Assembly: GCF_028330965.1 (NCBI RefSeq)
Contig: NZ_JAQMUB010000006.1
Coordinates: 1 to 45,373 of the forward strand
Reading direction: 5' to 3'
From: Oscillatoria sp. CS-180
GTDB taxonomy: Bacteria; Cyanobacteriota; Cyanobacteriia; Phormidesmidales; Phormidesmidaceae
DNA: 45,373 nucleotides
The position numbers and the translations under genes are program-made. Numbering within the stretch: position 1 is the first letter of the stretch; each line of letters begins with the position of its first letter. Below the pieces are notes generated by a model. The model was not told where the DNA came from, did not search any database, and saw only the letters and a list, made by a program, of their open reading frames with translations. Positions 17,276-26,983 of the stretch are shown piece by piece.

Positions 17276-19618
17276 ATGCGTCACCAGTTTGTCACTCTTA
17301 CCCTCAACGGAAACCTGGAACACCATGGGTTTCGCGTGATGGTTGAAATGGGTATTGAAGGTCAGCGTCCTGATGCCGTCGTGACGGGACAACTGCCCGC
17401 CAATTCAATCCTGCGGAATGCTCTGCGCGAGTGGCAGCAGCAGTATCGCCAGCTTGATACACCAACACGCATTCGGCCTAAGGAAATCGTTTACGTCGGG
17501 TCGATGCAGCGGGTTGCTGCTTGTCGACAAGCAGCCAAAACGCTGGCGCAACAGTTCAATCAGTGGTTGGCGGCGGAGGGCTTGCGCTCTATTGATCAGC
17601 GCTTGCGAGAAGAGCTGAATACTCAGGACATTGTGCGGGTGCTGGTGCGAACTACGAACCGCGACCTGTATCATCTGCCTTGGCACCTGTGGGACTTTTT
17701 GCAGCGCTATCCGCAAGCAGAAGTTACGCTTGGCTCGCCCCAGTTCAAGCGTCCCGAGATCGCCCCACCTACGACTAAGCAGGTCAATATCTTGGCGATT
17801 CTGGGACACAGTGACGGCATTGATATCAGCCGCGATCGCGCCCTCCTATCTCAATTACCCAACGCCAACGTCACTTTTTTGGTGGAACCCCAACGGCAGG
17901 CCATCAACGACCAGTTTTGGGAGCGATCGTGGGACATTCTTTTCTTTGCCGGACACAGCGACAGTGCCGATATGACCGGACGCATTTTTCTCAATCCTCA
18001 GGAGAGTTTGACACTAGAGGAACTGAGCTACGGATTGCGGCGGGCGATCGCAAACGGACTACAGCTCGCCATCTTCAACTCCTGCGACGGACTTGGACTG
18101 GCACAAGCGCTGGAGTCCCTAAATCTGCCACAAATGATTGTCATGCGTCAGCCCGTGCCAGATCGGATTGCTCAGCTTTTCTTGACTTATCTGTTGCCAA
18201 CCTACGCGATGGGTCAGCCGTTACCGCTGGCGTTACGTCAGGCCCGAGAAAGATTGCAGGGAATTGAAAACGAGTTTCCTTGCGCTAGCTGGTTGCCCGT
18301 GCTGATGCAAACCGTACCTGATGCGCCACCCACTTGGCAGCAGCTTCAGCAGGCTGAGCCAGAATCCCGTTCTCCCCAAAGCCAGATCGCGATCGCTGAA
18401 ATCTCTTCCAACCCAGGACGATGGCAACCGGCTCTCCTCGCCACTCTGATCACAGCCGTCCTGGTTTTGGTGGTGCGATCGCTGGGCGGACTGCAACCTT
18501 GGGAGCTTCGCGCCTACGATCGCCTCCTGCAACAGCGGCTACCTCAATCCACCCCCGAGCGCTTGCTCGTAATTGAAGCGACAGAAGCAGACGTGAACCG
18601 CTACGGTTATCCTCTGCCGGATCAGGTTCTGGCCGATGTGATTGAGCGTTTGCGTCCCTACGAGCCCCGGCTGATTGGGCTAGATATTTTTCGCGATCGT
18701 CCCGAGGCAAATAGTCCGCTGCAGGCCCTGTTTGAGACTCAGGAAAACTTAGTTGGACTCTGCAATGCTCAAATTGGTATTCAAGGGGATCAAAGCGGTA
18801 TCGCACCACCGCCGAATCTGTCCGAAGATCGTTTGGGTTTTAGCAACGTTGCTGAAGACCACGATGGCGTCATCCGCCGTCATTTAGTGTTTATGACGCC
18901 CGAGGCAGACGACCCTTGCGCCACTCGGTTTTCCCTAAGCGCGTTATTAGCAATGGAATATCTTGAAATGGCAGACGTTGAGCAGCAAATCCTGCCAGAC
19001 GAGCGCTTGCAGCTCGGACAGGCCATATTCGCTCCTCTGCATAGCCACTCAGGTCCCTATCACAATCTCGATCACTGGGGCTTTCAGGTCTTGCTGAACT
19101 ATGCCGATACCGAGACGTTTGTTCAGCAAATTTCTGTAACAGACCTCCTGACACAAGACCTCGACTTTGAAAGTCTGGAAAATTATGTCGTCCTGATCGG
19201 GATGTCTGCTCCGGTCTCCAATCCGACGGACTATTTCCTCACGCCAGAGGGGGCTAATCGCTGGCCGCGAGAGCAGATTGCCGGGGTGCTGCTGCACGCG
19301 CAGATGGTCAATCATCTGCTGACGGCAGCGCTCGACGGACGATCGCCCATCCAAATCTGGCCTCAATGGGCTGAGATGATATGGATTGCTGGCGGGTGCG
19401 GACTGGGTGGACTGGTAGGTTGGCGCTATCGCCGTTTGAGGGTGGCCGCGATCGTAGCGGGGGGCACCGTACTCCTGATTTACGGCATCGCTTGGGGATT
19501 GCTGAATTTAGGGTGGTGGATACCTTGGGTACCTGCTGCAATAGGTTCACCCCTGGCAACAGCAGGAGTTTTTGCTAGTGCTTATGGATTGGAGCAAGCT
19601 CGAAGGTCTAGAAAGTGA
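17276..19618 (+). CDS. CHAT domain-CHASE2 domain membrane protein
   Basis: A 780-aa predicted membrane-bound caspase-fold protein. Residues about 1-350 form an N-terminal region plus CHAT domain. The catalytic dyad of this clan CD peptidase family is visible as H227 (ILFFAGHSDSADM) and C270 (LAIFNSCDGLGLA). A helix at about 383-400 (LLATLITAVLVLVV) precedes the CHASE2 domain at about 400-690 (AYDRLLQ, LLVIEAT, GLDIFRD, GFSNVAEDHDGVIRR), an extracytoplasmic sensor domain. Three helices follow at about 700-775, and the protein ends with a basic ARRSRK tail. There is no kinase or cyclase after CHASE2: the CHAT domain takes the output position but at the N-terminus. The likely arrangement is cytoplasmic CHAT with an outside sensor. 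Substrate and ligand are unknown. Start at 17276 lacks a clear Shine-Dalgarno. Confidence 0.93.
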   Translation: MRHQFVTLTLNGNLEHHGFRVMVEMGIEGQRPDAVVTGQLPANSILRNALREWQQQYRQLDTPTRIRPKEIVYVGSMQRVAACRQAAKTLAQQFNQWLAAEGLRSIDQRLREELNTQDIVRVLVRTTNRDLYHLPWHLWDFLQRYPQAEVTLGSPQFKRPEIAPPTTKQVNILAILGHSDGIDISRDRALLSQLPNANVTFLVEPQRQAINDQFWERSWDILFFAGHSDSADMTGRIFLNPQESLTLEELSYGLRRAIANGLQLAIFNSCDGLGLAQALESLNLPQMIVMRQPVPDRIAQLFLTYLLPTYAMGQPLPLALRQARERLQGIENEFPCASWLPVLMQTVPDAPPTWQQLQQAEPESRSPQSQIAIAEISSNPGRWQPALLATLITAVLVLVVRSLGGLQPWELRAYDRLLQQRLPQSTPERLLVIEATEADVNRYGYPLPDQVLADVIERLRPYEPRLIGLDIFRDRPEANSPLQALFETQENLVGLCNAQIGIQGDQSGIAPPPNLSEDRLGFSNVAEDHDGVIRRHLVFMTPEADDPCATRFSLSALLAMEYLEMADVEQQILPDERLQLGQAIFAPLHSHSGPYHNLDHWGFQVLLNYADTETFVQQISVTDLLTQDLDFESLENYVVLIGMSAPVSNPTDYFLTPEGANRWPREQIAGVLLHAQMVNHLLTAALDGRSPIQIWPQWAEMIWIAGGCGLGGLVGWRYRRLRVAAIVAGGTVLLIYGIAWGLLNLGWWIPWVPAAIGSPLATAGVFASAYGLEQARRSRK

Positions 19619-19717
19619 AGCAATTTTAGATTGACGATTTTGGATTTTGAATGTGTAGGTAGTCTGTTTCGATAGTTCGAGCCTCGATGTCTATTGCTAT
19701 GGAACAGGGGAGAGGAT

Positions 19718-20446
19718 ATGAAAGTTCGGTTTGTACCGCATTTGCGAAAACGCTTGGCAAGGGTAACGGTGATTACTGGAAGCGTGCTGACGCTGATGGC
19801 GACGGCCCAAGCAGTCCCCTTAGATCCTCCAAACCGAGGCGCACCGGGACGCAGCAGCACCATTCGCACGGCGGGAAGTCGTGGCTGTGGCATTATTGCG
19901 CTGGAACCGACGCAGACCCATTGGGGTGAGACTACTCAACCACAGCCCACGTTCTGGGTCTTTTTGTCAGAAGTAGGACGCACCATCAACCTGTCTTTGG
20001 CACCAGAGGGCAGCGATGAGGTTCTCTACACCGCCACCTATGCTGAGATCCCTCAAGTTGGCGTCAGTCGTTTGGCGGTTCCTGAAGGGATGCCCGCGCT
20101 GGAGCCGGATGTACCCTATCGCTGGACGCTATCGGTCGATTGTCCTGATGAGAGCGGCGAAGATCCGGCGACGACAGGCGTAGTAGTGCGGCGATCGCCC
20201 TCCGACGAACTTAGTCAGCAGCTTGCAGACGCCGATACTGAAGAACGGATCAATCTGCTTGCCAGCCACGGCTTTTGGTACGACACGCTGACCGAAGTGG
20301 GCGATTGGCGACTGCGTGATCCTCAATCTGACGACGCCTTCATCGCCTGGGCCAGTTTACTAGAGCATGAAGTCGTACAGCTAGACGATGTGGTGAATCA
20401 GCCTTTGACTGACTGCTGCCAGTCTGACATCGACTTTGAACTTTAA
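19718..20446 (+). CDS. DUF928 family secreted protein
   Basis: A 242-residue secreted protein of a cyanobacterial family of unknown function. ATG at 19718 is chosen because GGAGAGGAT directly precedes it and it gives a good Sec signal peptide (KVRFVPHLRKRLARVTVITG then SVLTLMATAQA, cut near residue 32); the frame could also open at TTG 19694. Family marks are GAPGRSSTIRTAGSRGC near the mature N-terminus, LEPTQTHWGETTQPQPTFWVFL, the CP stretch in RWTLSVDCP and the helical C-terminal part (DTLTEVGDWRL). It lies 99 bp after the CHAT-CHASE2 gene, which fits its frequent association with CHAT/CHASE2 proteins (from memory). It may act outside the membrane with the CHASE2 sensor, which is inference. 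Confidence 0.9.
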   Translation: MKVRFVPHLRKRLARVTVITGSVLTLMATAQAVPLDPPNRGAPGRSSTIRTAGSRGCGIIALEPTQTHWGETTQPQPTFWVFLSEVGRTINLSLAPEGSDEVLYTATYAEIPQVGVSRLAVPEGMPALEPDVPYRWTLSVDCPDESGEDPATTGVVVRRSPSDELSQQLADADTEERINLLASHGFWYDTLTEVGDWRLRDPQSDDAFIAWASLLEHEVVQLDDVVNQPLTDCCQSDIDFEL

Positions 20447-20475
20447 TTGTGGATTCAAGCACATTGAGATAAGTC

Positions 20476-21189
20476 ATGCCATCATTCCCGTTTGAGCGTC
20501 CAATACTGATATTGCTAATCGGCGTCATGGCTTTTGGGATGCTCGGTTGGGGTTGGTATGCCGGATTTACAGGAGGCCATTCGCCGGGCTGGCATTGGCT
20601 AGCCGTGAGTTATAGCTATCTCGACCTCCCTACGTTGCTTCTGGGAATTGCGCTCGTGTACTTGGGGCCTATCTTTGGCGGCATTTTGCTGGTCTTGTTA
20701 CTGGCTGCGGTGCTATTCCCTCGACGGCGACAGTTGGTTCGTCGCCTTGCTGTTTCTTTAGGCATGATTGCTGGCTTTCTGGTCATGCTGCTCATCGCGG
20801 CAGCACCGTCAGTCCTCTTTGGGTATTCTCCTGGCGGTCGTTCAGAGCTTGCGGCATGGCACAAAACCTATCGCAGCGTTTATACCGCCCCCGTTTTTGA
20901 TGACAATTATGGCTGGCTGATGCTTTTGGAATGTGGTCGCTTTGGTTGGTGTAGCGAGGTCTATCGCCAGTACACCGCTGGCACTTTAAGGAAAGGCACT
21001 CTGTTTTCGTCACCAACGGAGGGTGGTCCTGAAATCGCGTTTAATTCAAACACCCACCAGATGGCAGTCAAACTTGGGGGAGAGTGGGTTTTTGTGCGAT
21101 CGCGCGATGAAATTCTTTGCGTAGCCAAACCGGCTCCCTCCTTAACCGCTGAGAACGAAGCAGTGACGTGTGATTTCTTGGAACGTTAG
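20476..21189 (+). CDS. Membrane protein of unknown function
   Basis: A 237-aa product not recognised as any family. The N-terminal half has about three to four hydrophobic helices: ILILLIGVMAFGMLGWGWY at about 10-28, a second at about 52-80 (LLLGIALVYLGPIFGGILLVLLLAAVLF, quoted in part across adjacent stretches), and one at about 90-115. The C-terminal 120 residues form a soluble domain with four Cys (LECGRFGWC, EILC and TCDFLER), so disulfides are possible if it faces outward. It starts 29 bp after the DUF928 stop and ends just before the large exoprotein start, pointing to one transcript. No function can be assigned. Confidence 0.75.
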   Translation: MPSFPFERPILILLIGVMAFGMLGWGWYAGFTGGHSPGWHWLAVSYSYLDLPTLLLGIALVYLGPIFGGILLVLLLAAVLFPRRRQLVRRLAVSLGMIAGFLVMLLIAAAPSVLFGYSPGGRSELAAWHKTYRSVYTAPVFDDNYGWLMLLECGRFGWCSEVYRQYTAGTLRKGTLFSSPTEGGPEIAFNSNTHQMAVKLGGEWVFVRSRDEILCVAKPAPSLTAENEAVTCDFLER

Positions 21190-21205
21190 TGGAGAAATTG
21201 GAGAG

Positions 21206-24200
21206 ATGCTTTGTATCTTCTGTGCGATCGCTCAACCGGATGTGCCACCTGTGCTCTCTACGATGGCCATGCCCGAAACTAATGCAGAGAACGCCAATCA
21301 GGCCACAACAGCCCAGCCAATGCTGTCGCCGGAGGCATCCTTGGGACCTCAGTTTTCTGCGCCTCAGTTTTCTGCGCCCCAGCTTGCTCAAGCCGTGATT
21401 CCAGATGCTGAGAGTACTGGCACCGTGATTATGTCAGACGAGAACCGCATCAATATCACTGGTGGACAGCTTTCCGGCGATGGTGCCAACCTATTCCACA
21501 GCTTTCAAGAGTTTGGTCTCACTGCTGAGCAGGTTGCCAACTTTATCACCTCACCCGATATTCAAAACATTCTCAGCGGCGTTAATGGCGGCAACCCCTC
21601 GATCATCAATGGGCTGATTCAGGTTAGCGGCAGCAACGCCAACCTATACCTGATCAATCCGGCAGGGGTGATTTTGGGTCCAGACGGAGCGATTAGCCTA
21701 ACCGGATCATTCACGGCAACGACAGCGAACCAGATCGGTTTTGGCGATACCTGGCTGGACATTCTGAATCCCTCTACCTATGAAGCGCTAACAGGTACTC
21801 CCAACGGCTTCAGCTTTACAGGCCATTCGTCCAGCCTAGTGCTCAATCAGGGAAACCTAGCCGTCGAACCAGGACAAAACGTGACGCTGTTGGGCAATCA
21901 AGTGATTAATCTGGGCACTATCGAGGCGCCAGGCGGCACAATCACCCTCGTGGCAATTCCCAGCGAGAATTTGGTTCGCATCAGCCAAGAAAACCAGCTG
22001 CTCAGCCTAGAAATCACGCCAGCACTAACTGAGAGCGGACAGCTATCCCTCGATTCGCTTTCGCTGCCCGAATTACTGACGGGGAATACATTAGCCGCGA
22101 ACAACTTAACTGTGGTTGAAAATGCCGATGGCACCGTCCGGCTAGAGTCCTCCACAGCGTCAACGATCGCCGAACCCGGTGGCGTGATTGCGTCGGGGGA
22201 AATCAGTGCAACGGGCGATCGCGGCGGTTCCATTTATCTCTTGGGTCAACAGGTCTCGCTACTGAACGCTAACGTGGATGCCTCTGGATCGTTCGGCGGC
22301 GGCAGCTTGCGAATTGGCGGCGAGTTTCAAGGCCAGGGCAGGGTACCCAATGCTCGATTCACGCTAGTCGATGAGGTCTCCACGCTTCAGGCAGATAGTT
22401 TAGCTACAGGCGATGGTGGCTCTATCGTGGTGTGGGCCGACGACACCACGCAATTTTTGGGAAGCGCCAGCGTTCGGGGTGCTGAAGAAAACGGCGATGG
22501 TGGCTGGGTCGAGGTTTCGGGACTCAACTCACTCCAATTCTCAGGGTCAGTGGATGCTTCGTCTGACTCTGGCACGACCGGAACGCTACTGCTTGATCCG
22601 ACCAACATTGAAATTGTGGCGGCGGGCGGAGATATCACAGATCCCGACACGACTGAGCCAGACGGACTCGATGATGTTGATGACTTTGGCGATGCCGATG
22701 CCGATACCATCAATGAGATCACCCGCATTGATGTTGATGTGCTGGAAAACACCAAGGCTGATATTACGCTGCAAGCGACCCAAGATATTACCTTCAGTAC
22801 GGAGGTCAATCTGACTGTGGATCTGGAAGCGATCGCTAACAACAGCATTTTTCTCAATAGCGACATTGTCACTCGACCAGGAGCGATCACCTTAGAAGCT
22901 GATGCTGACGGCAACGGTACGGGAGGCATCTTTTCCAGCGCAGGCACCAGCATTCAGACTAATGGTGGTGCGGTGGATATTTCTGGGTCAGGACTACAGC
23001 TCAGCACGATTGACACTAGCAGCGTTATTCCAGGAACCGTTGACCTGCTCTCTACCAAAAACATCACGTTCGACGCGATCGCTGCTAACAGCATCAGCGC
23101 CGACCCCGGAGCCAATGTCACTATTCTGGCGAACGGCACCGTCCAAGGATTTGCCACAGGGACGACGATTAATACTCAAGGGGGAGGGATCAGCCCCAGT
23201 GGTACGGTCACAATTCAGCATGACGGTGGACCGACTAACGCTCCCTTCGAAATTGGCAATGCTGCGGTTAACGGAACCGCTGGGGCGATCGCCGCTGACA
23301 TCCCTGCTGACAATCAATCCTTTGAGGTGTTGCCCAATGGTGGCAGCGAGAATCCCACTGACAGCACCCAAATTGAGATTATTTCGGTCAACGCGCCCCC
23401 AACTTTGGAGATTTCCCAAGCGTTACCGGATGCGGAAGTCAACGAGACCTCGACCTTTGCCCTGGCGGATTTGAATCCAGCGATCGCCGATGTTAACAAC
23501 GACATCACCACGCTAGAAGTTGCCTCAATCCCCACAGGGACCTTGTTGAGAAACGGTGTAGCCCTTCAGCCAGGAGACGCGATCGCCCCCACTGATACAC
23601 TGCAATTCAGGCCTCCTGATGATACCAGCGGTACCCTCACCGCACTGACGGTGCAGGCTCGGGATGGTGTTTCCAGTTCGGCCCCAGTTGCCGTCACCGT
23701 TACGCTTGTCGAACCGCCGTCGCCACCGCCGCTAACACCACCACCGCCGCGACCGCCGCAGTCGTCCCTGCCGAACGTCGTTGACCCGAATCTAGGAACT
23801 CGTGAAGTCTCCACACCGCAGCTTTTGAGTCCCGGAGAAACCCTCCTGACGGGAATGCCATTAGCCCAATCGCCGCAGCTGGAAGAACTGAGCATCATGG
23901 GGATGGTGCTCCCGGAACCCGGCTTTTTGATTGTGAACGCCATCTTTGTCGGGTCTCAATCCGATGGTGCCAGCAGCGGTGCTGCCAACAGCGGCAATTT
24001 TCCTAGTTTGGTTTCGGCTCCTGAGCCTGACCCTTTACCGTCTCTGCCCATGCAAGAAGGGGAAACACCGGACGCGGGTGAACTTCAAGAGCCAGATATG
24101 GGTGAACTTCAAGAGCCAGATACGGGTGATCAAGAGCCGGATGAAGGTGCTTCGCTCAATCCCCTTGGTGAACAAGACGAGATTCCAGGGGACTCTGAAG

Positions 24201-26818
24201 GTCTCACAGAGGAACCTGCTGATGAACCTGCCGACACCATCCCGGAAGATGTTGCCGTATTGCCAGAAGACAATGATGCCTCGCCAACGGATACTCCCGG
24301 CTCAGAAGGGGACGATACCCTATCGGAGCCGTCAGGGGAGACCAGCGCAGCTTCAGACGTTGATGAGCCGACGGGAGTCACTGCAGATTCCTCTGATTCC
24401 ACCGTCAACCAGGCACTGAAAAACTGTCAGGCTGAGGCCCAGGGCATTCAAGCGATCGCCGGCAGCGATCGCACGCAGTCCTTCTATGAGTCCCTCATCA
24501 GCTGCTACGAATCGAACTTGGCAACAGCGACTCAACAAGAGGACTCACACTGGATTGCCTACTCCCTGAACAATCTGGCAATTACTCATTTCGTGCTGGG
24601 AGACTACCTCACGGCACTTGACCTGCACCAGCAGCAGCTAGAGCGGGCGATCGCCCTTCAAGATCCCACCCAGGAAGGTATTGCCCTGGGGGGCATTGGT
24701 GCGGTCTATGCTGCGTTGGGAGACTACGCTACGGCCATTGACTTCTATGAGCGCAGTCTCAGAGTCACCCCCATCGAGACCGCAGCCCAATGGAAAGCCT
24801 TGACCTATCGCAACTTGGGCAATGCCTATTTTGCGGAAAAAGAGTACGACAATGCGGCGCAGCAGCAGTTGACCAGTCTCGACATTTCGCGAGGGGCAGG
24901 CGATACCTATGGCGAAATGCAGGCTTACGGCAACCTCGGATCAACGCGGGCGATTCAGGGGCAGTTTGCGGAGGCGATCGCACTCTATGAACAGGGACTG
25001 ACTTTAGCGAAGGCGCTTCCCAACACGCTAGAAGCGGCTCAAATCCTGTTAGGCATCAGCACCACCTACGCCTACCAGCAGAACTATGAGGAATCCTATC
25101 GCTATAGCCAAGATGCCCTCGCTCTAACTCGTGAGCTGGGTGCCAGCCTCGGTGAGGGAATTGCTCTGACCAACTTGGGGAATGCCCTTCTGTATTTGGA
25201 ACGGCTGACGGAAGCAGAACAGGCGCTGTTCAATGCGATCGCCGTTTGGGAAGCAATGCGGGCTGGATTGGGCACCAGCGACGCCTTCAAAGTCTCCATT
25301 TTTGAGACGCAGCTGGCCGCCTATCGCAATCTACAAGAGGTGTTGGTGACTCAAAACAAAGCGAATACAGCCCTCGAAATTTCTGAGCGGGGACGGGCGC
25401 GGGCCTTTGTCGAACTGTTGGCAAGGGGGCAGGTGAACCCTGACTCGGTCGGACCCGTGCCGCCGCCCAATCTGGCGCAAATGCAGCAAATCGCCGCTGC
25501 CCAAGCAGCCACTCTGGTGGAATATTCCATCATTCGCGATCAAGTTGCCGAGCCGCCTCATGCTGCTTCTGCGCAGAATCCAGTTGAACCGCGAGATGCA
25601 CAGCTCTACATTTGGGTTGTCTCACCCAATGGCGATACGCATTTTCGACAGGTTGATTTGCAGAGCCTGCTAGGAACAACGTCCATTGCGGATTTGGTGA
25701 CGGATACGCGCATTGCTTTGACTGGGCGTGATAGCAGCTTAATTGCGGCTAACCGAGGTGTGGGTGTGGTGCCCGCATCTCGCGATCGCGCTCTGCGCCC
25801 CGGTGATCGGGTTAAGCGAGAAGGCGATTTGCCTGACCTAGCGCCTTACGAAGTGGTGAGTATCTCGCCTGATGGTCAGACAGTGACCGTGCAGCATCCC
25901 GACTTCGTGTTGCCCAACCCAGTATTGTCGATTGATGAGATCTCGCGGGTGGACACTCCGGCGGCGACTGCTTCATTGCCCTTGCAACAGCTCCATGAGC
26001 TTCTAATTGCCCCCATCACTGATGTGCTGCCCACCGATCCAGACGATCTGGTTATTTTTGTCCCCCAAGAACAACTCTTTGTCATTCCCTTTGCGGCTTT
26101 GCAAGATACCGAGGGCACCTACTTTGTGGAACAGCATACCTTGGCGATCGCCCCGTCCATTCAAACGCTGGCGCTCACTACTTCAGAGGCCGAAGCTACG
26201 GCGGCCTCTGATGCTCTGGTAGTCGGCAACCCCAGTCCCATGCCCGAGGAATTTATTCCTTTACCTAACGCTGAGTTAGAAGCAACAACGGTTGCAGACT
26301 TACTGTCAGTCAATCCTCTGGTGCGCGGTGCCGCTACTGAAGCTGAGGTGAAGGCATCCCTCGCCAACGCTGACATTATCCATCTCGCCACGCACGGACG
26401 GTTTAACAGTGCTCAGCCACTTCAGGGAGCGCTGGCCCTGGCTCCGGATGCCCAGAATGATGGCTTTCTGACCGCAGCGGAAATTCTCGATCTGCCACTG
26501 CGGGCTAATCTCGCCATCTTGAGCGCCTGCGATACCGGACGGGGGCGCATTACGGGCGATGGTGTGTTGGGTCTATCGCGATCGTTCATGGCCGCAGGGG
26601 TACCGCAAGTTGTCGTATCCCTCTGGCAGGTTCCCGATGCCCAAACCGCTGAGTTGATGATCGATTTTCACGAGGCTCGGTTAGACGGCAATCACACTCC
26701 CCACGCGCTTCGCAAAGCGATGCTTGCGTCCCTAGAAACCTACGCTGATCCAGCCATTTGGAGCGCCTTCACTCAGGTCGGTAACTTGAATAATACTGCT
26801 CAAAGCTTAAGTCTTTAA
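21206..26818 (+). CDS. Filamentous-haemagglutinin (TPS) domain-TPR-CHAT domain protein
   Basis: An 1870-aa protein. Residues about 65-180 are a TPS/haemagglutinin N-terminal domain (NRINITGGQLSGDGANLFHSF, GLIQVSGSNANLYLINPAGV). A beta-helix-like region reaches about 730, then a cadherin-like stretch (about 735-840), a proline linker (SPPPLTPPPPRPP) and an acidic linker with a duplicated GELQEPD unit. TPRs lie at about 1070-1400 and the CHAT peptidase at about 1465-1862, with dyad H1730 (HLATHGRF) and C1775 (AILSACDTGRG). Start is uncertain: ATG 21206 or GTG 21170; the frame is closed at 21164. Neither gives a normal signal peptide, only a short LCIFCAIAQ. TPS proteins normally need an outer-membrane TpsB partner, absent here. 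The overall design is known in cyanobacteria; substrate unknown. It probably works with the upstream CHAT-CHASE2 protein. Confidence 0.93.
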   Translation: MLCIFCAIAQPDVPPVLSTMAMPETNAENANQATTAQPMLSPEASLGPQFSAPQFSAPQLAQAVIPDAESTGTVIMSDENRINITGGQLSGDGANLFHSFQEFGLTAEQVANFITSPDIQNILSGVNGGNPSIINGLIQVSGSNANLYLINPAGVILGPDGAISLTGSFTATTANQIGFGDTWLDILNPSTYEALTGTPNGFSFTGHSSSLVLNQGNLAVEPGQNVTLLGNQVINLGTIEAPGGTITLVAIPSENLVRISQENQLLSLEITPALTESGQLSLDSLSLPELLTGNTLAANNLTVVENADGTVRLESSTASTIAEPGGVIASGEISATGDRGGSIYLLGQQVSLLNANVDASGSFGGGSLRIGGEFQGQGRVPNARFTLVDEVSTLQADSLATGDGGSIVVWADDTTQFLGSASVRGAEENGDGGWVEVSGLNSLQFSGSVDASSDSGTTGTLLLDPTNIEIVAAGGDITDPDTTEPDGLDDVDDFGDADADTINEITRIDVDVLENTKADITLQATQDITFSTEVNLTVDLEAIANNSIFLNSDIVTRPGAITLEADADGNGTGGIFSSAGTSIQTNGGAVDISGSGLQLSTIDTSSVIPGTVDLLSTKNITFDAIAANSISADPGANVTILANGTVQGFATGTTINTQGGGISPSGTVTIQHDGGPTNAPFEIGNAAVNGTAGAIAADIPADNQSFEVLPNGGSENPTDSTQIEIISVNAPPTLEISQALPDAEVNETSTFALADLNPAIADVNNDITTLEVASIPTGTLLRNGVALQPGDAIAPTDTLQFRPPDDTSGTLTALTVQARDGVSSSAPVAVTVTLVEPPSPPPLTPPPPRPPQSSLPNVVDPNLGTREVSTPQLLSPGETLLTGMPLAQSPQLEELSIMGMVLPEPGFLIVNAIFVGSQSDGASSGAANSGNFPSLVSAPEPDPLPSLPMQEGETPDAGELQEPDMGELQEPDTGDQEPDEGASLNPLGEQDEIPGDSEGLTEEPADEPADTIPEDVAVLPEDNDASPTDTPGSEGDDTLSEPSGETSAASDVDEPTGVTADSSDSTVNQALKNCQAEAQGIQAIAGSDRTQSFYESLISCYESNLATATQQEDSHWIAYSLNNLAITHFVLGDYLTALDLHQQQLERAIALQDPTQEGIALGGIGAVYAALGDYATAIDFYERSLRVTPIETAAQWKALTYRNLGNAYFAEKEYDNAAQQQLTSLDISRGAGDTYGEMQAYGNLGSTRAIQGQFAEAIALYEQGLTLAKALPNTLEAAQILLGISTTYAYQQNYEESYRYSQDALALTRELGASLGEGIALTNLGNALLYLERLTEAEQALFNAIAVWEAMRAGLGTSDAFKVSIFETQLAAYRNLQEVLVTQNKANTALEISERGRARAFVELLARGQVNPDSVGPVPPPNLAQMQQIAAAQAATLVEYSIIRDQVAEPPHAASAQNPVEPRDAQLYIWVVSPNGDTHFRQVDLQSLLGTTSIADLVTDTRIALTGRDSSLIAANRGVGVVPASRDRALRPGDRVKREGDLPDLAPYEVVSISPDGQTVTVQHPDFVLPNPVLSIDEISRVDTPAATASLPLQQLHELLIAPITDVLPTDPDDLVIFVPQEQLFVIPFAALQDTEGTYFVEQHTLAIAPSIQTLALTTSEAEATAASDALVVGNPSPMPEEFIPLPNAELEATTVADLLSVNPLVRGAATEAEVKASLANADIIHLATHGRFNSAQPLQGALALAPDAQNDGFLTAAEILDLPLRANLAILSACDTGRGRITGDGVLGLSRSFMAAGVPQVVVSLWQVPDAQTAELMIDFHEARLDGNHTPHALRKAMLASLETYADPAIWSAFTQVGNLNNTAQSLSL

Positions 26819-26983
26819 AGATGAGTGTTTAGGGATTCTCCAATCCATTACCTAAGAACGAGAATCCTACGGGGCCTTCATCAAAACTTCATAGTACGAC
26901 TGAGTTGAGTCTGCGGATTTTAACGGTCTCTACCGAATAGGGGAGTAGCTGCTGTGTAATCTTGTTGATCTTCGGTAAAAACC

